From positions 1 to 8,473 of the forward strand of contig JALAGK010000124.1 in the NCBI GenBank assembly GCA_022712475.1: 8,473 bases of DNA, read 5' to 3'. Positions 6,952 through 8,473 of the stretch are shown here, piece after piece. The translations under genes were made by a program, and so were the position numbers. The notes under the pieces were generated by a model. That model was given only the letters and a program-made list of their open reading frames with translations. It made no database searches and had not been told where the DNA came from. This stretch comes from Enterobacteriaceae bacterium (GTDB lineage: Bacteria > Pseudomonadota > Gammaproteobacteria > Enterobacterales > Enterobacteriaceae). The first letter of the stretch is position 1. Each line of letters opens with the position of its first letter.

Positions 6952-7266
6952 ATGAAGAAGGTGTTTATGGCAATGGCGCTGGTTGGTCTGATGGGGGCAG
7001 CAACAGGTGCTGCTGCTCAGGAGGCCGCAACGGCGCAGCAACAGAAAATGACAGTCTGTAATCAGCAGGCGAGCAAGCAGTCACTTAAGGGCGACGAGCG
7101 CAAAACGTTCATGAGCAGCTGCCTGAAGAAAAACAGCACCACCGCAGATGGCAAGGTGCTCACGGCACAACAGCAGCGTATGAAAGACTGTAACGCGCAG
7201 GCGAAAAGCAAATCACTTGCTGGTGATGCACGCAAAACGTTTATGAGCAGTTGTCTTAAGAAGTAA
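6952..7266 (+). CDS. psiF: PsiF, exported phosphate-starvation-inducible protein
   Basis: The product has 104 residues (E. coli 106). A signal peptide (residues 1-22, ending GAAA before Q) suggests export to the periplasm. The mature part is two copies of the PsiF repeat, residues 27-60 and 71-104, identical at 25 of 34 positions; each has two cysteines (36 and 57; 80 and 101) and ends FMSSCLKK. Each repeat could hold one internal disulfide. AAGGA seven bases before the ATG is a good ribosome site. The gene follows phoA by 69 bp in the same direction and should be co-transcribed under PhoB control. The stop TAA is followed at once by TAG, then a strong terminator. Molecular function is unknown. 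Confidence 0.95.
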   Translation: MKKVFMAMALVGLMGAATGAAAQEAATAQQQKMTVCNQQASKQSLKGDERKTFMSSCLKKNSTTADGKVLTAQQQRMKDCNAQAKSKSLAGDARKTFMSSCLKK

Positions 7267-7282
7267 TAGAAATCATCAATGT

Positions 7283-7311
7283 AAAAAGCGGCCCGTCAGG
7301 GCCGCTTTTTT
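7283..7311. terminator. Bidirectional intrinsic terminator between psiF and proC
   Basis: AAAAAGCGGCCC (7283-7294), loop GTCA and GGGCCGCTTTTT (7299-7310) form a perfect 12-bp stem with a GC-rich core of seven pairs. T-runs lie on both strands, six on the plus strand and five on the minus strand, so it can end psiF and proC transcripts alike. The proC stop codon overlaps its right edge. Confidence 0.95.
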
Positions 7312-8119
7312 ATGATTTACTCATCTGTCGCGATTTTTCCATGCATTTTTCCATTGCTTCCATGACAGCGGAGCGCAACCCTTTTTGTTCCAGTACGCGC
7401 ACGGCCTCAATAGTGGTTCCACCTGGCGAGCACACCATATCCTTGAGCGCACCGGGATGCTGGCCTGTTTCCAGCACCATCTTTGCTGAGCCCATCACCG
7501 CCTGTGCGGCAAACTTATAAGCTTTATCACGCGGCATGCCGCCCAGGACGGCCGCATCGGCCATCGCTTCGATAAACATAAACACATATGCGGGAGCTGA
7601 ACCACTGACGCCCACCACGGGGTGAATCATAGCTTCACTGACGACCTCCGCATGACCAAAGCAGCGGAAAATCGCCACAACATCGGCAATATCTTCCGGT
7701 GTGACCAGCACGTTTGGCGTAATGGAGGTCATTCCAGCGTTCACCAGCGCAGGCGTGTTTGGCATGGCGCGTACCAGTTTGCGATCGTGGCCCAGCACGG
7801 TGGCGAGCTGGTCAAGCGTGATGCCCGCAGCAATGGAGACCACCAGCGAGTCTTTATTCAGGCTGGAGGCGATGTCGCCCAACACCTTGAGCATTTCGCC
7901 AGGCTTCACGGCACCAAAGACGATATCGGTAATCTGCGCGACGTCCTGCGCGCTCGGTGCCGCGTTGATGCCATATTGCTCACGCAGGGCTTCTACGTTA
8001 TCGGCTGATGGGGTGTAGACCCAGATATTGCTGGCAGGCACCTGGCCGCTGGCGATAAGACCGCCCAGGATTGCCTTCCCCATATTCCCACAGCCGATAA
8101 ACCCGATTTTCTTTTCCAC
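7310..8119 (-). CDS. proC: Pyrroline-5-carboxylate reductase ProC
   Basis: This cytoplasmic enzyme reduces pyrroline-5-carboxylate to L-proline with NAD(P)H, the last step of proline synthesis. The product has 269 residues, the same length as E. coli ProC. The Rossmann motif GCGNMG is at residues 9-14, the conserved RAMPNTPA at 117-124 and the family signature DMVCSPGGTT at 227-236; the C-terminal helical dimerisation domain is complete. The start is GTG at 8119: it gives VEKKIGFIG, matching E. coli MEKKIGFIG, and has GAGGA nine bases upstream. E. coli uses ATG, as I recall. A TTG at 8146 would add nine unmatched residues without a ribosome site. The gene converges on psiF across a shared terminator, with no dgcC (adrA) between them as in E. 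coli, and diverges from yaiI. A possible -10, TACAAT (8158-8153), lacks a good -35. Confidence 0.97.
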   Translation of the reverse strand: MEKKIGFIGCGNMGKAILGGLIASGQVPASNIWVYTPSADNVEALREQYGINAAPSAQDVAQITDIVFGAVKPGEMLKVLGDIASSLNKDSLVVSIAAGITLDQLATVLGHDRKLVRAMPNTPALVNAGMTSITPNVLVTPEDIADVVAIFRCFGHAEVVSEAMIHPVVGVSGSAPAYVFMFIEAMADAAVLGGMPRDKAYKFAAQAVMGSAKMVLETGQHPGALKDMVCSPGGTTIEAVRVLEQKGLRSAVMEAMEKCMEKSRQMSKS

Positions 8120-8128
8120 AGCGTCGCT

Positions 8129-8133
8129 TCCTC
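8129..8133 (-). promoter_or_regulatory. Ribosome binding site fixing the proC GTG start
   Basis: GAGGA on the minus strand, nine bases before the GTG at 8119, is the only good Shine-Dalgarno near the proC N-terminus and supports GTG over the upstream TTG at 8146. Confidence 0.7.
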
Positions 8134-8229
8134 GTCCGTTCGTCAATATCGCATTGTAACCTGAGAATATGTCAGACGGCAGACGAGCGGCAAGATGGCG
8201 TAGTGGGCAAGACTGTAAAGTTTCATTCG

Positions 8230-8288
8230 GGCGTTACGCCTGATGGTGGTAACGTTGCCGTAGGTTGCATCAGCGCCGCGCTGCGGCG
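8230..8288. repeat. Cluster of inverted repeats between proC and yaiI
   Basis: Three dyads lie in 59 bp: GGCGTTACGCC (8230-8240), GGTAACGTTGCC (8248-8259, one mismatched pair) and CGCCGC-gct-GCGGCG (8274-8288). Alternative pairings exist: CGTTAC (8232-8237) with GTAACG (8249-8254), and CTGATG (8240-8245) with CATCAG (8268-8273). The stretch GCCTGATG (8238-8245) resembles the head of a REP unit, but the remainder does not follow the consensus. It could be an operator for the divergent genes, a leader structure of yaiI or REP debris. Confidence 0.5.
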
Positions 8289-8323
8289 ACAATCCCTACA
8301 TTATTTTTCGCCCGGGAGCGGTA

Positions 8324-8473
8324 ATGCAGATTTGGGTAGACGCCGACGCGTGTCCGAACGTGATTAAAGAAATGTTGTTTCGTGCGGCAACACGCACGGG
8401 GACGCCAGTTACGCTGGTGGCAAATCAGCCGCTGAAAGTACCGCCTTCACCGCTGATTCGCACGTTGCAGGTG
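8324..8473 (+). CDS. yaiI: YaiI, UPF0178 (YaiI/YqxD) family protein (3' truncated)
   Basis: The first 50 codons are present and the frame is open at the window edge; the E. coli protein is about 150 residues. The N-terminus [20 protein letters not shown] matches E. coli YaiI ([20 protein letters not shown]), followed by [12 protein letters not shown] and IRTLQV. The WVDADACP block is the family hallmark, and its acidic pair resembles the first acidic residue of PIN-like nuclease folds, but no activity is established. The ATG at 8324 has GGGAG five bases upstream. Divergent from proC; in E. coli aroL lies just beyond, outside this window. Confidence 0.93.
   Translation, partial: MQIWVDADACPNVIKEMLFRAATRTGTPVTLVANQPLKVPPSPLIRTLQV

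Noticed and set aside
1..8473. CRISPR arrays, insertion sequences, prophage genes, tRNA or rRNA
   Set aside because: No regularly spaced repeats, transposase or integrase motifs, or conserved RNA-gene sequences were seen on either strand.

Overview
The window is chromosomal DNA from a member of the Enterobacteriaceae. The gene order yaiW-yaiY-yaiZ-ddlA ... iraP-phoA-psiF ... proC-yaiI matches the 8.5-9 min region of the Escherichia coli chromosome, and the proteins align closely with their E. coli counterparts as I remember them. Three things argue against E. coli or Salmonella: two extra genes lie between ddlA and iraP, dgcC (adrA) is missing between psiF and proC, and phoA is present (Salmonella typically lacks it). 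A genus such as Enterobacter, Cronobacter or a relative is plausible, but I cannot fix it.

Layout. Positions 1-665 hold the 3' part of yaiW, a surface lipoprotein gene linked to the SbmA peptide-uptake system. It ends tail-to-tail against yaiY (662-973, minus), a small membrane protein gene. A 420-bp gap with several small potential hairpins separates yaiY from yaiZ (1394-1600), another small membrane protein gene, which ends tail-to-tail against ddlA (1597-2694, minus), a D-Ala-D-Ala ligase gene. Both convergent pairs share a four-base TTAA holding both stop codons. A 14-bp perfect inverted repeat lies in the last codons of yaiZ. Divergent from ddlA is the extra segment: an exported extensin-like protein with histidine/aspartate motifs of the M15 peptidase type (2853-3548) and an MdtG-like major-facilitator exporter (3696-4892).

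An AT-rich gap of 226 bp leads into iraP (5119-5364), the anti-adaptor that protects RpoS. Next come a clear Pho box and -10 element (5388-5421), phoA (5455-6882, complete alkaline phosphatase with every catalytic residue) and psiF (6952-7266). A strong bidirectional terminator (7283-7311) separates psiF from proC (7310-8119, minus, pyrroline-5-carboxylate reductase). The 204-bp divergent gap upstream of proC carries clustered inverted repeats, and the window ends in the first 50 codons of yaiI.

How the genes work together. iraP, phoA and psiF form a phosphate-starvation block: phosphate release in the periplasm plus RpoS stabilisation. ddlA makes the D-Ala-D-Ala end of peptidoglycan precursors; the divergent extensin-like protein might act on the cell wall, but that is inference. 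I found no CRISPR array, insertion sequence, prophage, rRNA or tRNA. Most of the window is well-known core genome. The parts most worth a second look are the inserted extensin-like/MFS pair, the yaiZ-ddlA hairpin and the regulatory-looking DNA upstream of iraP, yaiZ and proC/yaiI.
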